64,000 nt of DNA from Ornithinimicrobium cerasi (lineage in GTDB: Bacteria > Actinomycetota > Actinomycetes > Actinomycetales > Dermatophilaceae): NCBI RefSeq assembly GCF_003702705.1, contig NZ_QZMN01000007.1, positions 1 through 64,000 on the forward strand, written 5' to 3'. Each line of letters starts with the position of its first letter. Within the stretch, counting starts at the first letter, position 1. Below are positions 34,156 through 44,400 of the stretch, piece after piece. Both the position numbers and the translations under genes were made by a program. Under the pieces are notes generated by a model. It was not told where the DNA came from. It did not search any database and saw only the letters and a list, made by a program, of their open reading frames with translations.

Positions 34156-36759
34156 ATGAGGCAACGTGACCCCGCCGCCGCCCGCCGTCCGCACCTGGTC
34201 GTCATGGTTGACAACCCGGTCATCGGCGACTCCCGCATGCTCAAGACCGCGGACTCGGCCTTCAACGCCGGGTACGACGTGACGCTGCTCGGGCTGGCGA
34301 AGCGGACGCCGCCGGCAGGTCGTCACGGCCCCGTGCCGCTCTACCGGGTGACCGTGCCGGCCCACCGGCACCACGGCTATCAGTCCGGGCAGCGCTTGCG
34401 GGAGCGCCTCGGGGACGTCCTGCCGGCCAGCCCCTGGCCGACGCAGCTCCCGGCCCGGGCGGTCAACCGGATGGCTGCGTGGGCGGTGCGGGGCGTGGGC
34501 GGGCGCACGCCGTTGCGCTCGCGGGCACGGTCGCTGTCCCGTCACATCGAGCGGCCGCGCCTCGCCAGGGGATTCCGCGCGCAGCTGGAGTTCCTCTACG
34601 AAGGGCCGCTCGACGAGGAGACGGCCCGCACCGCGGCTGCGGAGTGGAACCCGGACGTCCTCGTCGACGGGCGCTACCGCTGGCTGTGGCCGCACATGGA
34701 GGACGTGGAGCAGGCGTTCGTCGAGGCGCTGCTCGACCTGGACCCCGACCTCATCCATGCCGCGGACCGGTTCTGCCTGGTCGCCGCCGCCACCTACGCA
34801 GGCGTCCGCCAGGCGGAGGGACGACCGGTGCGCTGGATCTACGACGCGCACGAGTGGATCCCGGGGCAGACGCTGCACGGAGCCCCCTACGCCAAGACGG
34901 CGTGGCTGGCGGCCGAGCACGAGCTGGCTCCCCGGGCCGACGGGGTGATCGCGGTCTCGGAGGAGCTCGCCGACCGGATGCGGGCCCGTCACGGGCTGCG
35001 CGAACGCCCCACCGTCGTGCTCAACGCCCCGGTCTCCACCCGGGTCGCGATGGATCCCGCCGAGCGGCGACCGCTGCGCGAGGAGGTGGGGTTGGAGCCG
35101 GAGGTGCCGCTGCTGGTCTACGTCGGCAAGCTGTCCGAGCTCCGCGGCGTCCTCACGACGGTCCAGGCCCTGCCCCTGCTCCCCGGGGTCCACGCCGCCT
35201 TCGTCGGGTCGCAGGACCGGATCCGCGCAGATCTGCAGTCCCTCGCGGAGGAGCTGGGGGTGGCCGACCGGGTCCACCTGCTGGACTACGTGCCGGCGGG
35301 GTGCGTCACCTGGTACATCGCCTCGGCGGACATCGGGCTCTCCCCTCTGCTGCCCACGGCCGCGCACCACGCCGCCCTCCCGACGAAGATCCGGGAGTGC
35401 CTGCAGGCAGGGCTGCCCCTCGTCGTGTCCGACATGCGGGCGCAAGGATCATTCGTGAGGGAGACGGGCGTGGGGGCCGTGCACCGCCCGGGGGACCCCC
35501 GCTCGCTGGCCGAGGCGGCGCGCACCGTCCTGGACGACCTCGCGGCCTACCGTGCGGCCATCACCCAGGAGCTGCTCGCCGAGCACACCTGGGAGGGGCA
35601 GGAGCGCCGGCTCGTGGCCCTGTGGCGGTCCCTCGTGCCCACCACGGGCACCGCCGCCGGGCACGTCCTGCCCGGCGAGCGCCCCGAGGACCTGCGCACA
35701 CCGGGGCACGACCCGGCGTCCGTCGGCATCGTCGGTCCTACCACGGCGGTCTCGACGCCGCTGCAGGACGCGCTGGAGGCGGCGGGGGAACGGGCACACC
35801 GGGTCGGCCCCGCCAGCGAACCGGTCGTGGACCCTTCGGCGAGCACGGGCCAGATCCGTGCCTCGCTCGTGCATTGGCTGCGTCTGCAGGACGGCCCAAG
35901 GCGGTTGATCTACACCGAGCCCGCGCCGCACTGCCCGCTGATCCACCGCCGCCTGTTCACAGAGGTGACCGCGCTGCGGGCGATGGGTCACAACGTCGCG
36001 GTTCTCCTCGAACCGCTCACCCACGTCCGGCCCGAGGACCTCTTCGCGGCCGTCCCGGGTCATCCGCTCGACGCGCGGGCGGAGGAGGTGCGCGCGCGCT
36101 ACGCCCGTCAGGTGCGCCGCAACCGCGCCCAGCTCGAGGACCTGGACGCGACGCTGCTGACGACCGGTCTTAACGCAGCAGGCCTGCTGCCCCGGGCCGT
36201 CTGGCTGCCGTTCCCGGTGGCGCCGACGACCCGGAGCGGGCCTGGAACGGCCACCCTGCGTGTGCTGGTCGCACCCGGTCCCCGGACCCCTTCCGAGCAG
36301 CAGCACGTGGAGGCGCTCGTCGCCCGGTTGGCGCACGATCCCGCGGTCCGCGTGACGCGGATGGACGTCACCAGGGGCGGTCCGGCCCCGGACCTCGCCG
36401 GGCACCATCTCGTGCTCGACCCCCTGACGCTGGGCGAGCACTCGCCCACGGCTGCGCAAGCGATGGCTCACGGGGCCGTCGTGGTCAGCGGTGCTCGCTC
36501 GCAGGTAGCCGCCGGGGTCCTGGCCCAGCACCTGGACGCCGTGCAGCTCGACCCCGCGCTCCTCTCGTGCGTCCTCCTCGCCGCGGCATCGCAGGACGTG
36601 GACGAGACGGTTGCCGGCGCGCTCGCGCACCTGAGCCGGGAAGCGGCTGACGGGTCCGGCGAGACGGCCGACCTGGCCCGGCGCGTCGCGAGCCAGCTGC
36701 ACGGCGCTCAGTCCGTCCGTCTTGCGGTGGAGCGTGCGCTGGGGCCCTCGCCGGCCTGA
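34156..36759 (+). CDS. Two-domain glycosyltransferase fusion
   Basis: An 867-residue protein. Residues 10-510 are a GT4-type enzyme: 'HLVVMVDNPVIGDSRMLKTADSA', 'LIHAADRFCLVAAATYAG', 'WIYDAHEWIPGQT', 'LLVYVGKLSELRGVLTTVQAL', 'ALPTKIRECLQAGLPLVVSD'. Residues about 535-867 look like a second, more diverged GT-B half or whole domain ('RRLIYTEPAPHCPLIHRRLFTEV', 'LRVLVAPGPRTPSEQQHVEALVARLA', 'DLAGHHLVLDPLTLGEHSPTAAQAMAHGAVVV'). Fusion suggests two consecutive sugar transfers. Start ATG 34156 was chosen because the upstream open frame overlaps the opposite-strand gene. Confidence 0.83.
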   Translation: MRQRDPAAARRPHLVVMVDNPVIGDSRMLKTADSAFNAGYDVTLLGLAKRTPPAGRHGPVPLYRVTVPAHRHHGYQSGQRLRERLGDVLPASPWPTQLPARAVNRMAAWAVRGVGGRTPLRSRARSLSRHIERPRLARGFRAQLEFLYEGPLDEETARTAAAEWNPDVLVDGRYRWLWPHMEDVEQAFVEALLDLDPDLIHAADRFCLVAAATYAGVRQAEGRPVRWIYDAHEWIPGQTLHGAPYAKTAWLAAEHELAPRADGVIAVSEELADRMRARHGLRERPTVVLNAPVSTRVAMDPAERRPLREEVGLEPEVPLLVYVGKLSELRGVLTTVQALPLLPGVHAAFVGSQDRIRADLQSLAEELGVADRVHLLDYVPAGCVTWYIASADIGLSPLLPTAAHHAALPTKIRECLQAGLPLVVSDMRAQGSFVRETGVGAVHRPGDPRSLAEAARTVLDDLAAYRAAITQELLAEHTWEGQERRLVALWRSLVPTTGTAAGHVLPGERPEDLRTPGHDPASVGIVGPTTAVSTPLQDALEAAGERAHRVGPASEPVVDPSASTGQIRASLVHWLRLQDGPRRLIYTEPAPHCPLIHRRLFTEVTALRAMGHNVAVLLEPLTHVRPEDLFAAVPGHPLDARAEEVRARYARQVRRNRAQLEDLDATLLTTGLNAAGLLPRAVWLPFPVAPTTRSGPGTATLRVLVAPGPRTPSEQQHVEALVARLAHDPAVRVTRMDVTRGGPAPDLAGHHLVLDPLTLGEHSPTAAQAMAHGAVVVSGARSQVAAGVLAQHLDAVQLDPALLSCVLLAAASQDVDETVAGALAHLSREAADGSGETADLARRVASQLHGAQSVRLAVERALGPSPA

Positions 36760-36797
36760 GGCCGCGCCGCGCCGGGTGGCTCGACCTTGCGCTCGTG

Positions 36798-36810
36798 TAT
36801 CTGGCAGATA
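36798..36810. promoter_or_regulatory. Candidate PadR operator
   Basis: TATCTGGCAGATA is a perfect inverted repeat (TATCT/AGATA) centred about 19 bp before the PadR start, in an AT-rich promoter-like stretch. This fits autoregulation. Eleven of its 13 bases recur reversed (TATCTGCCAGA) at 20-30 at the window start, possibly a second site for a gene left of the window. Confidence 0.5.
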
Positions 36811-36822
36811 TATGCTCAATGC

Positions 36823-37362
36823 ATGACCCGGCCGGCCAGGACCCGCTACGCCGTGCTCGGCATGCTGACGCACGGCCCGATGACCGGGTACCGGCTCCGC
36901 GAGGAGATCAGGGGGACGGTCGGTCACTTCTGGCGAGAGAGCTTCGGCCAGCTCTACCCCACGCTCTCGCAGCTCGAGCAGGAGGGCCTGGTGCGGCGTG
37001 GCGGCGACGCGGGTCGCAGCGACCCGTGGGAGATCACCGCCGCGGGCCGCCAGTCCCTGCGCGTCTGGCTCGCCACCGAGGCGGAGTCGCCGTCCCCGGA
37101 GCGCAACGAGCTGCTGCTGCAGATCTTCTTCGGCCGGCACGCCGACCCGGGGGTGCTGCGCGGGCACCTCGCCCGGCACCGCGAGCGCCTCGAGGAGGCT
37201 CGGGCGCACTACGCGGGTCTGGAGGGCCTGGTGGCGGCCGAGGACTCCCCCGACCGCACCTACTGGCTCATCACCGTGCGCCACGGCCTCGCGCTCGTGG
37301 GGGCGGGGCTGCGGTGGAACGCGGACGCCACCGCGCTCCTCGACGAGGAAGACCCGGTATGA
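36823..37362 (+). CDS. PadR family transcriptional regulator
   Basis: A 179-residue PadR regulator. The winged helix is at 8-80 ('TRYAVLGMLTHGPMTGYRLREE', 'SFGQLYPTLSQLEQEGLVRR', 'EITAAGRQSLRVWL') and the C-terminal dimerisation helices at about 95-165 belong to the Vir/AphA subtype. Start ATG 36823 was chosen at the conserved N-terminus, just downstream of a palindromic operator. It overlaps the next small membrane protein by 4 bp (ATGA), probably its main target. PadR proteins typically repress detoxification or efflux genes. Confidence 0.9.
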   Translation: MTRPARTRYAVLGMLTHGPMTGYRLREEIRGTVGHFWRESFGQLYPTLSQLEQEGLVRRGGDAGRSDPWEITAAGRQSLRVWLATEAESPSPERNELLLQIFFGRHADPGVLRGHLARHRERLEEARAHYAGLEGLVAAEDSPDRTYWLITVRHGLALVGAGLRWNADATALLDEEDPV

Positions 37363-37676
37363 CGCCGCCCACCTCTTCCGCCACGGCCCCCTCGCCCGTG
37401 CCCTGGAGGGCTCGCCACCGGCGGGCCCTCGGGCTCGTCGGTGCGGTGCTGGCAGCCGGGATGACGGTCCTGTGGACGGTCGTGGTGCCGGACAAGGCCG
37501 ACGCCGCGTCCGGGCTGCAGCACGCGCTCCTGAGGTGGGGGCACGCCGCGTCGTGGGCCTGCCTCACGGGGGTGGGTCTCGCGGTCGCGACGGGCGCACC
37601 GCGGGGCGTGCGGGAGATGCTGGCGTGGGGTGCCCTCGCCAGCTACGGCGGGTTCCTGCTGTCGCTGACGCTCTGA
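37359..37676 (+). CDS. Small membrane protein, function unknown
   Basis: A 105-residue protein with a basic N-terminus and two to three hydrophobic helices ('LGLVGAVLAAGMTVLWTVVV', 'WACLTGVGLAVATG', 'MLAWGALASYGGFLLSLTL'). Its ATG overlaps the PadR stop, so it is co-translated with that regulator. No family known. Confidence 0.7.
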   Translation: MTPPTSSATAPSPVPWRARHRRALGLVGAVLAAGMTVLWTVVVPDKADAASGLQHALLRWGHAASWACLTGVGLAVATGAPRGVREMLAWGALASYGGFLLSLTL

Positions 37677-37690
37677 CGCTCTCCTGACGG

Positions 37691-37727
37691 GGGCGGGCGG
37701 ACCGGCGTCGCAGACACCGGCCCGCCC
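37691..37727. terminator. GC-rich hairpin between PadR unit and recQ
   Basis: GGGCGGGC (37691-37698) pairs perfectly with GCCCGCCC (37720-37727), 15 bp beyond the membrane-protein stop and facing the convergent recQ. No T-run. The remaining 210 bp up to recQ shows nothing else clear. Confidence 0.4.
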
Positions 37728-37939
37728 GCGCCCGAGGGACCCGGCAGACCGGGGAAAGCCGCGCGTGGCCCCGTGGATCCCGGTGCGTCGACCGGGCACC
37801 CTCCCTTGGCACGGTGAGGATGTCCTGCTTATGCCGCGAGCGGCCCGGATGTTGCGCGTCCCGCCGTACTACCGGTCGACCCCGCCCCGTCCGAAGCTGT
37901 GGCACGCCCAGCTGCCGGGCAGGAGGCGGTGTCGGTGGC

Positions 37940-40111
<2,172 letters not shown>

Positions 40112-40163
40112 ACCCCGACCGTAGCCGCCCGGACCGACACCTCCCGCCGACGTCCACAGCCCG

Positions 40164-40667
40164 TCACCGACGGGAGGCCTCCCACCGGTCCAGCTGGGCG
40201 AGGTCGTGCCGGTCGACGTCCCGCAGCGGGTAACCCCTGCGCAGCGCGCGCTGGTGCCCGGCGGTGGCCACCACCACGGCTCGCCCACCGATGCGTCCGA
40301 GCGTCCGGTCCCGCGCCGCATGGAGGAACTGATCCTCCCCCAACCCCTGCTGGATGCCGTCGCCGTCCACGTCCAGGCGCATCGGGTGCACGTCGACCCT
40401 CCCGTCCGGACCGGCCAGCTCGACCCGGACCGGACGCCAGTCCTCCTGCACGCGGTAGCCTCGCGACTCGAGCCAGGACACGAGCCCGGCCTCGTGGGCG
40501 TCGTCGAGGACGATGTCGAGGTCACGGTGCGGCCGGGTCTGCCTGCCCACCAACCCGTCGACACCCCACCCACCGTTGACCTGGTACACCGCGCCGCAGG
40601 CCTCCACCCGGTCGATGATCCTGGCCACCTCGGCGGCTCCCGTCCCCGGCCCCTCGTCCATCGGCAC
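40164..40667 (-). CDS. Aminoglycoside/lincosamide nucleotidyltransferase-like protein
   Basis: A 167-residue protein with 'VNGGWGVDGLVGRQTRPHRDLDIVLDDAH', the GG-W/G-x-D-x-D nucleotidyltransferase core shared with LinB/ANT(2'')-like enzymes, and 'DVHPMRLDVDGDG' with the third acidic position. Such enzymes adenylylate antibiotics, but chromosomal relatives often have no proven resistance activity. The start may be GTG 40667 or ATG 40661, two codons apart. Divergent from the gene at 40784. Confidence 0.78.
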   Translation of the reverse strand: MPMDEGPGTGAAEVARIIDRVEACGAVYQVNGGWGVDGLVGRQTRPHRDLDIVLDDAHEAGLVSWLESRGYRVQEDWRPVRVELAGPDGRVDVHPMRLDVDGDGIQQGLGEDQFLHAARDRTLGRIGGRAVVVATAGHQRALRRGYPLRDVDRHDLAQLDRWEASRR

Positions 40668-40783
40668 AGTGTCTCGCAGGCAGGAGGGCCGTCGGGACCC
40701 GCGTCGTGCGGCAGGGGCCCCCGCCGGGGGGGCCCGCGGTCCGCCGTGTGGTTCCCACCCCCGGCGTGTGGTCGGATAGGAGG

Positions 40784-41353
40784 ATGACCGACCCCACAGA
40801 CGTGCCCTTCCAGGACGACCGGACCGTGCCCGGCGAGTCCCTCTACGAGGGTCGGCGTCCCGAGGGCGGTGCCGGGTCCACGGAGCAGGACCTCCAGGAC
40901 CGGGACATCCCGGTCGACCCGCTCCTGCCGCCGGCGGAGACCGAGACCGACCTGCTGGCGGCCAGGGTGGAGGGACCGGAGGACCAGGCCGGCATGACGG
41001 AGCTGTGGCGGGCCACGATGGCCCTGCCGCACTGGTGGTTCGTGGCCGTGGGCGACGAGGGCAGCGAGTCGCCCGCCGCGGCCTCCATCGAGGGCCAGCT
41101 CATGCTGATGACGTTCACCAACGGCGAGCGGGCCCGTCACTTCGCCGTCCAGAACGGCATGATCGCCCCGACCGAGGAGCTGAGGGCGATCGCCCTGCCG
41201 CCGACGGACGTCGTGGGGTCGGCCGACGCCTACCGGGGCGCCGGCATCGCCGGGCTGATGTTCGACCCCCACCTGAGCGGCTACTTCATCCCCTCTGAGC
41301 AGCTGCCGGTCGTCTGGGAGGCGATCCACGCCGACGCTGACGCGCCGCGCTGA
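40784..41353 (+). CDS. Conserved hypothetical protein (SseB-like)
   Basis: A 189-residue soluble protein. The N-terminus is acidic and low complexity; the C-terminal two-thirds ('LWRATMALPHWWFVAVGDEG', 'QLMLMTFTNGERARHFAVQNG', 'GLMFDPHLSGYFIPSEQLPVV') recall SseB-type N-terminal domains. ATG 40784 has AGGAGG directly adjacent with no spacer, which is unusual. The start could be leaderless or lie a few codons downstream. Function unknown. Confidence 0.6.
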   Translation: MTDPTDVPFQDDRTVPGESLYEGRRPEGGAGSTEQDLQDRDIPVDPLLPPAETETDLLAARVEGPEDQAGMTELWRATMALPHWWFVAVGDEGSESPAAASIEGQLMLMTFTNGERARHFAVQNGMIAPTEELRAIALPPTDVVGSADAYRGAGIAGLMFDPHLSGYFIPSEQLPVVWEAIHADADAPR

Positions 41354-41411
41354 CGCTGACCCTCCCGCGCCTGAGGACCCTCCCGCGCCCCGGACCGTCC
41401 CGCGCGCCCCG

Positions 41412-41465
41412 GACCGGACAACGCCTTCCGACCGGACAACGCCTTCCGACCGGACAACGCCTCGG
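41412..41465. repeat. Three 18-bp tandem repeats
   Basis: GACCGGACAACGCCTTCC occurs at 41412 and 41430, and a third copy with three changed bases at the end at 41448. The array lies in the 136-bp gap between the hypothetical gene and the LysM gene, beyond both stops. No coding or hairpin role is evident. Confidence 0.9.
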
Positions 41466-41489
41466 ACCGACCTGCGGACGGGAACCCGG

Positions 41490-41879
41490 TCAGCGACCGG
41501 GGATCAGAAGCTCCTGCCCCACCGCGATGCTGGTCGTGCTCAGGCGGTTGGCGCGCTGGATGTCGCTGACCGCCTGCGACAGGGGCACGTCGGGCAGGTG
41601 CGTCACGGCGATGTGCGAGAGCGTCATGCCCGGCTGGACCACGACGGCCGAGCTCGCGCCCGCGGGGCCGAGGGCCCCGACCAGCGAGAGGAGCGCCAGC
41701 ACGAGGACCAGCGCGACCGTCCCGGTGAGGGCGAGCCGGCCCCTGCGGGTGAGGTGCAGGTCCGCAAGAGCTCGGGCGGGAGCACGCTCCTCCTCCCCGA
41801 CCACACGCAGGCGCTGACGCCCGACCGCAGCTCCCACCGACACCTGGGGACGGTAGTACTCGACGACGGCACTGCTCAT
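41490..41879 (-). CDS. LysM-domain membrane protein, SOS-linked (Rv2719c/YneA-like)
   Basis: A 129-residue protein with a cytoplasmic N-terminus, one membrane helix (about 50-75, 'LALTGTVALVLVLALLSLVG') and a C-terminal LysM domain ('VVQPGMTLSHIAVTHLPDV...ANRLSTTSIAVGQELLIPG'). The position divergent from lexA, with a LexA box between, matches Mycobacterium tuberculosis Rv2719c (ChiZ) and Bacillus YneA, which halt division during DNA damage. It therefore likely acts at the septum or wall when the SOS response is on. Start ATG 41879. Confidence 0.85.
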   Translation of the reverse strand: MSSAVVEYYRPQVSVGAAVGRQRLRVVGEEERAPARALADLHLTRRGRLALTGTVALVLVLALLSLVGALGPAGASSAVVVQPGMTLSHIAVTHLPDVPLSQAVSDIQRANRLSTTSIAVGQELLIPGR

Positions 41880-41896
41880 GGCTGTCCTCCTCGTTC

Positions 41897-41948
41897 TCGC
41901 ACGTGCGTGCGATAGCACGTCTGTGCTAGTTGTAGCACGTGCGTACGA
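41897..41948. promoter_or_regulatory. Cluster of three 16-bp palindromic boxes
   Basis: TCGCACGTGCGTGCGA (41897-41912, perfect), TAGCACGTCTGTGCTA (41913-41928, perfect arms) and TAGCACGTGCGTACGA (41933-41948, imperfect) share the pattern T-M-GCAC-N4-GTGC-K-A. The first two abut; the third is 4 bp on. They lie 18-69 bp upstream of the LysM gene start, on its promoter. They have the 16-bp geometry of actinobacterial LexA boxes but GCAC/GTGC instead of GAAC/GTTC, so they may bind a different repressor or be variant LexA sites. Confidence 0.7.
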
Positions 41949-41965
41949 CGTTGTCGACACGCCGG

Positions 41966-41981
41966 TCGAACAGATGTTTGT
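41966..41981. promoter_or_regulatory. LexA (SOS) box
   Basis: TCGAACAGATGTTTGT contains CGAACAGATGTTTG, which fits the Gram-positive SOS consensus CGAACRNRYGTTYG at every position. It lies between the divergent LysM gene and lexA and would mediate autoregulation of lexA and damage induction of the LysM gene. Confidence 0.85.
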
Positions 41982-42134
41982 CCCGACGCCTCTTCGCTCG
42001 TACGCTGTGGTCATGTGAGGAACGAAACCACTGACCACCGACAGACCCGTCGGACGGAGCTGGTGGAGCGGTCCTGACACCTCGGAGTCCCGGTCGACGA
42101 CCGGGGCCAGGCAGCGGAGGAGACGGGGAGACCC

Positions 42135-42863
42135 ATGGCAACCATCCACGAGATGCCCGACCGCGACGGCGGCGCGCAGCTGACCAACCGCCAGCGACGG
42201 GTGCTCGACGTCATCCGTGACTCGGTCGACGCCCGCGGCTACCCGCCCAGCCTGCGGGAGATCGGCGAGGCGGTCGGCCTCACCTCACCGAGCTCGGTCG
42301 CCCACCAGCTGAAGATGCTCGAGCGCAAGGGCTTCCTGCGCCGCGACCCCAACCGTCCGCGCGCCATCGAGGTGGTCACCCCCGGGGACGGCGCGGGGTA
42401 CCGTCGCGCCGACCAGAGCGCCGACCCTGAGGCCGCCCGGGGCGGGAGCGAGGTCTACGACGAGACCGGGATCGGCGACGCCCGGCCGCAGGCCTCCTAC
42501 GTCCCCGTGCTCGGGCGGATCGCCGCCGGCGGGCCGATCCTGGCGGAGGAAGCCATCGAGGACGTCTTCCCCCTCCCCCGCCAGATCGTCGGCGACGGCG
42601 AGCTGTTCCTCCTCAAGGTCGTCGGTGACTCGATGATCGACGCAGCGATCTGCGACGGCGACTGGGTGGTCGTCCGCCGGCAGCCCACCGCGGTCAGCGG
42701 CGACATCGTCGCCGCGATGCTCGACAACGAGGCGACCGTCAAGACCTACAAGAAGCGTGCGGACAAGGTCTGGCTGATGCCGCACAACCCGGCCTACGAG
42801 CCCATCGACGGCGACCACGCCGTCATCCTCGGCAAGGTCACCGCGGTCCTGCGCCGCGTCTGA
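42135..42863 (+). CDS. lexA: SOS repressor LexA
   Basis: A 242-residue LexA. The winged helix-turn-helix is at 15-80 ([39 protein letters not shown]), with a linker of about 35 residues. The S24 self-cleavage domain has the cleavage site Ala131-Gly132 (RIAAGGP), catalytic Ser166 (VVGDSMID) and Lys203 (EATVKTY). RecA filaments trigger self-cleavage after DNA damage. ATG 42135 follows a GGAGACGGGGAGA leader. The SOS box upstream indicates autoregulation. Confidence 0.98.
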   Translation: MATIHEMPDRDGGAQLTNRQRRVLDVIRDSVDARGYPPSLREIGEAVGLTSPSSVAHQLKMLERKGFLRRDPNRPRAIEVVTPGDGAGYRRADQSADPEAARGGSEVYDETGIGDARPQASYVPVLGRIAAGGPILAEEAIEDVFPLPRQIVGDGELFLLKVVGDSMIDAAICDGDWVVVRRQPTAVSGDIVAAMLDNEATVKTYKKRADKVWLMPHNPAYEPIDGDHAVILGKVTAVLRRV

Positions 42864-42916
42864 CCCTGGCGGGTCGCCCCCAGGCCGGCTGCCTCCGGCC
42901 GGCGACCCCCCGACCC

Positions 42917-42950
42917 ACAGCGCCGCCCTGCTCGACCGGGGCGGCGCTGT
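42917..42950. terminator. Bidirectional hairpin between lexA and PRC gene
   Basis: ACAGCGCCGCC (42917-42927) pairs perfectly with GGCGGCGCTGT (42940-42950) over 11 bp around a 12-base loop. The convergent genes end at 42863 and 42969. No T-run, but the position suits a shared terminator. Confidence 0.65.
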
Positions 42951-42968
42951 GCTGCCCGCCCCGCCTCC

Positions 42969-43301
42969 TCAGGCCGACGGGGCAGGCCCGTCGTCCATGC
43001 GGTAGTAGATGTAGAGGTCCTGCTCGTCGTCCTCGGACAGGTGCCCGTCGGCGAGGATGTCGGGCGCGCCCTTCACCTTGTCCGTGCTGTACGGCACCTG
43101 GATCTGTCCCTCGCGCACCTCCGCGGTCGACATCGGCACGAAGACCTTGCGCCCGGCGAACCACCCCGCCCGCACGGTGAGCCACGCGGGATCGCCCGTG
43201 CGGTTGTCCAGGTAGACCTCGCCCAACGTCCCGATCTTCTCGCCGTCCTGGTCCAGGATCTCCGCGTCGTAGAGCGTGTTGAGCTCCTCGTTCGAGATCA
43301 T
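42969..43301 (-). CDS. PRC-barrel domain protein
   Basis: A 110-residue protein. The PRC-barrel fold (about 1-75) reads 'ISNEELNTLYDAEILDQDGEKIG' with 'GTLGEVYLDNRTGDPAWLTVRAG' and 'KVFVPMSTAEVREGQIQVPYS'; the tail is acidic ('SEDDEQDLYIYYRMDDG'). PRC-barrel proteins are stress- or RNA-associated in some lineages, but this stand-alone form has no defined role. Start ATG 43301 was chosen at the domain start; the longer frame upstream lacks a leader. Confidence 0.85.
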   Translation of the reverse strand: MISNEELNTLYDAEILDQDGEKIGTLGEVYLDNRTGDPAWLTVRAGWFAGRKVFVPMSTAEVREGQIQVPYSTDKVKGAPDILADGHLSEDDEQDLYIYYRMDDGPAPSA

Positions 43302-43398
43302 CCGCGACCTCCTCACCGCCGGTGCGCCACCCGTGCGGCGCCTCGCGGCACAGCACACCACACCGATCCTCCGCACGCCAGCATCGGCGCACCGGAGG

Positions 43399-44289
43399 TC
43401 ACGGCCCGAGCAGGTCCTCCACCAGCCGGGGCAGGACGTCCCCCAGGAGGCTGTCCAGGTGCACGAGCGGCTCCCCCTCGCCACGCGTCTCACCCCGGGT
43501 CACCACCGCCACGGGTATGCCGAGGCGCGCGGCCCTCCGCACGAACCGGTAGCCGCTCATCACCCGCAGCGAGGACCCCAGCACGACGAGCGTCGAGGCG
43601 TCCTCGACCATCGCGAACGCCTGCTCGACCACGGGCCGGGGCACCGACCCCCCGAAGAAGACCACGTCGGGCTTGAGCCGGTCCCCGCCGCAGACGAGGC
43701 ACTTCGGGGCGCGGAAGAGCTGGGCCGCCCCGGGGTCGATGACGACGTCCCCGTCCGGGCGCACCTCACCGGAGCTGGCGGTGCGCGCGAGGAAGCCGGG
43801 GTTCGCGACGTCGAGCCACTCCTGCACGTGGGCACGGGACACCGGCTCCCCGCAGTCGAGGCAGGTGACCCGGTCGAGGCTGCCGTGCAGCTCGAGCACC
43901 TCCTCGGCCCCGGCCCGCTGGTGCAGCCCGTCGACGTTCTGGGTCACGATCCCCTCGAGGAGGCCGGCCTCCTGCAGCCGGGCGACCGCGACGTGCGCGG
44001 CGTTGGGGCGGGCGCTCGAGAAGCCCGTCCACCCGGCGAACGCCCTCGCCCAGTAGCGTTGCCGCGCCTCCGCGGAGCCGACGAACTCCCCGTGCTGCAT
44101 AGGCTGCACCCGGCGTCGGCCGTCGGGACCCCGGTAGTCGGGGATGCCGGACGCCGTGGACATCCCGGCCCCGGTCAGCGCCACCACCCCGCCGTCCCCG
44201 ACGAGGCGGCGCAGCACGGCATACCCCTGCTCGTCCACGTCCGAGCCCGGCGGCATGGTGTGCTCCAGCGGCACCGGCCCAGCACTCAC
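43399..44289 (-). CDS. SIR2-family NAD-dependent protein deacetylase
   Basis: A 296-residue sirtuin. It has 'VVALTGAGMSTASGIPDYRGPDG' (NAD site), 'TQNVDGLHQRAG', catalytic His in 'LELHGSLDRVTCLDCG', the zinc Cys pairs CLDC and CLVC, 'PDVVFFGGSVP' and 'LVVLGSSLRVMSGY'. All catalytic and zinc residues are present, so it is a deacetylase-type enzyme rather than an NADase-type defence SIR2. The start is taken as GTG 44289 because GAGGAGGA lies just upstream; a GTG/ATG extension to 44313 is less likely. Confidence 0.92.
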   Translation of the reverse strand: MSAGPVPLEHTMPPGSDVDEQGYAVLRRLVGDGGVVALTGAGMSTASGIPDYRGPDGRRRVQPMQHGEFVGSAEARQRYWARAFAGWTGFSSARPNAAHVAVARLQEAGLLEGIVTQNVDGLHQRAGAEEVLELHGSLDRVTCLDCGEPVSRAHVQEWLDVANPGFLARTASSGEVRPDGDVVIDPGAAQLFRAPKCLVCGGDRLKPDVVFFGGSVPRPVVEQAFAMVEDASTLVVLGSSLRVMSGYRFVRRAARLGIPVAVVTRGETRGEGEPLVHLDSLLGDVLPRLVEDLLGP

Positions 44290-44400
44290 GCGTCCTCCTC
44301 CTCGTCCGGGCACGCCCCGCCCCTGCCGGGGGTCGGGCCTCGCCCGACAACGGTACGACGTCGTCCACCGGGTCGGTGCCCGCGCTCCAGGGCGGACGGG

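Noticed and set aside
37260-37799. A 179-residue minus-strand gene opposite the PadR unit
   Set aside because: It lies across two well-supported plus-strand genes and a hairpin, with no recognisable domain or leader.
40164-40667. An acquired antibiotic-resistance gene
   Set aside because: The nucleotidyltransferase has normal host base composition and no mobile context, so a chromosomal relative is more likely than a transferred resistance determinant.
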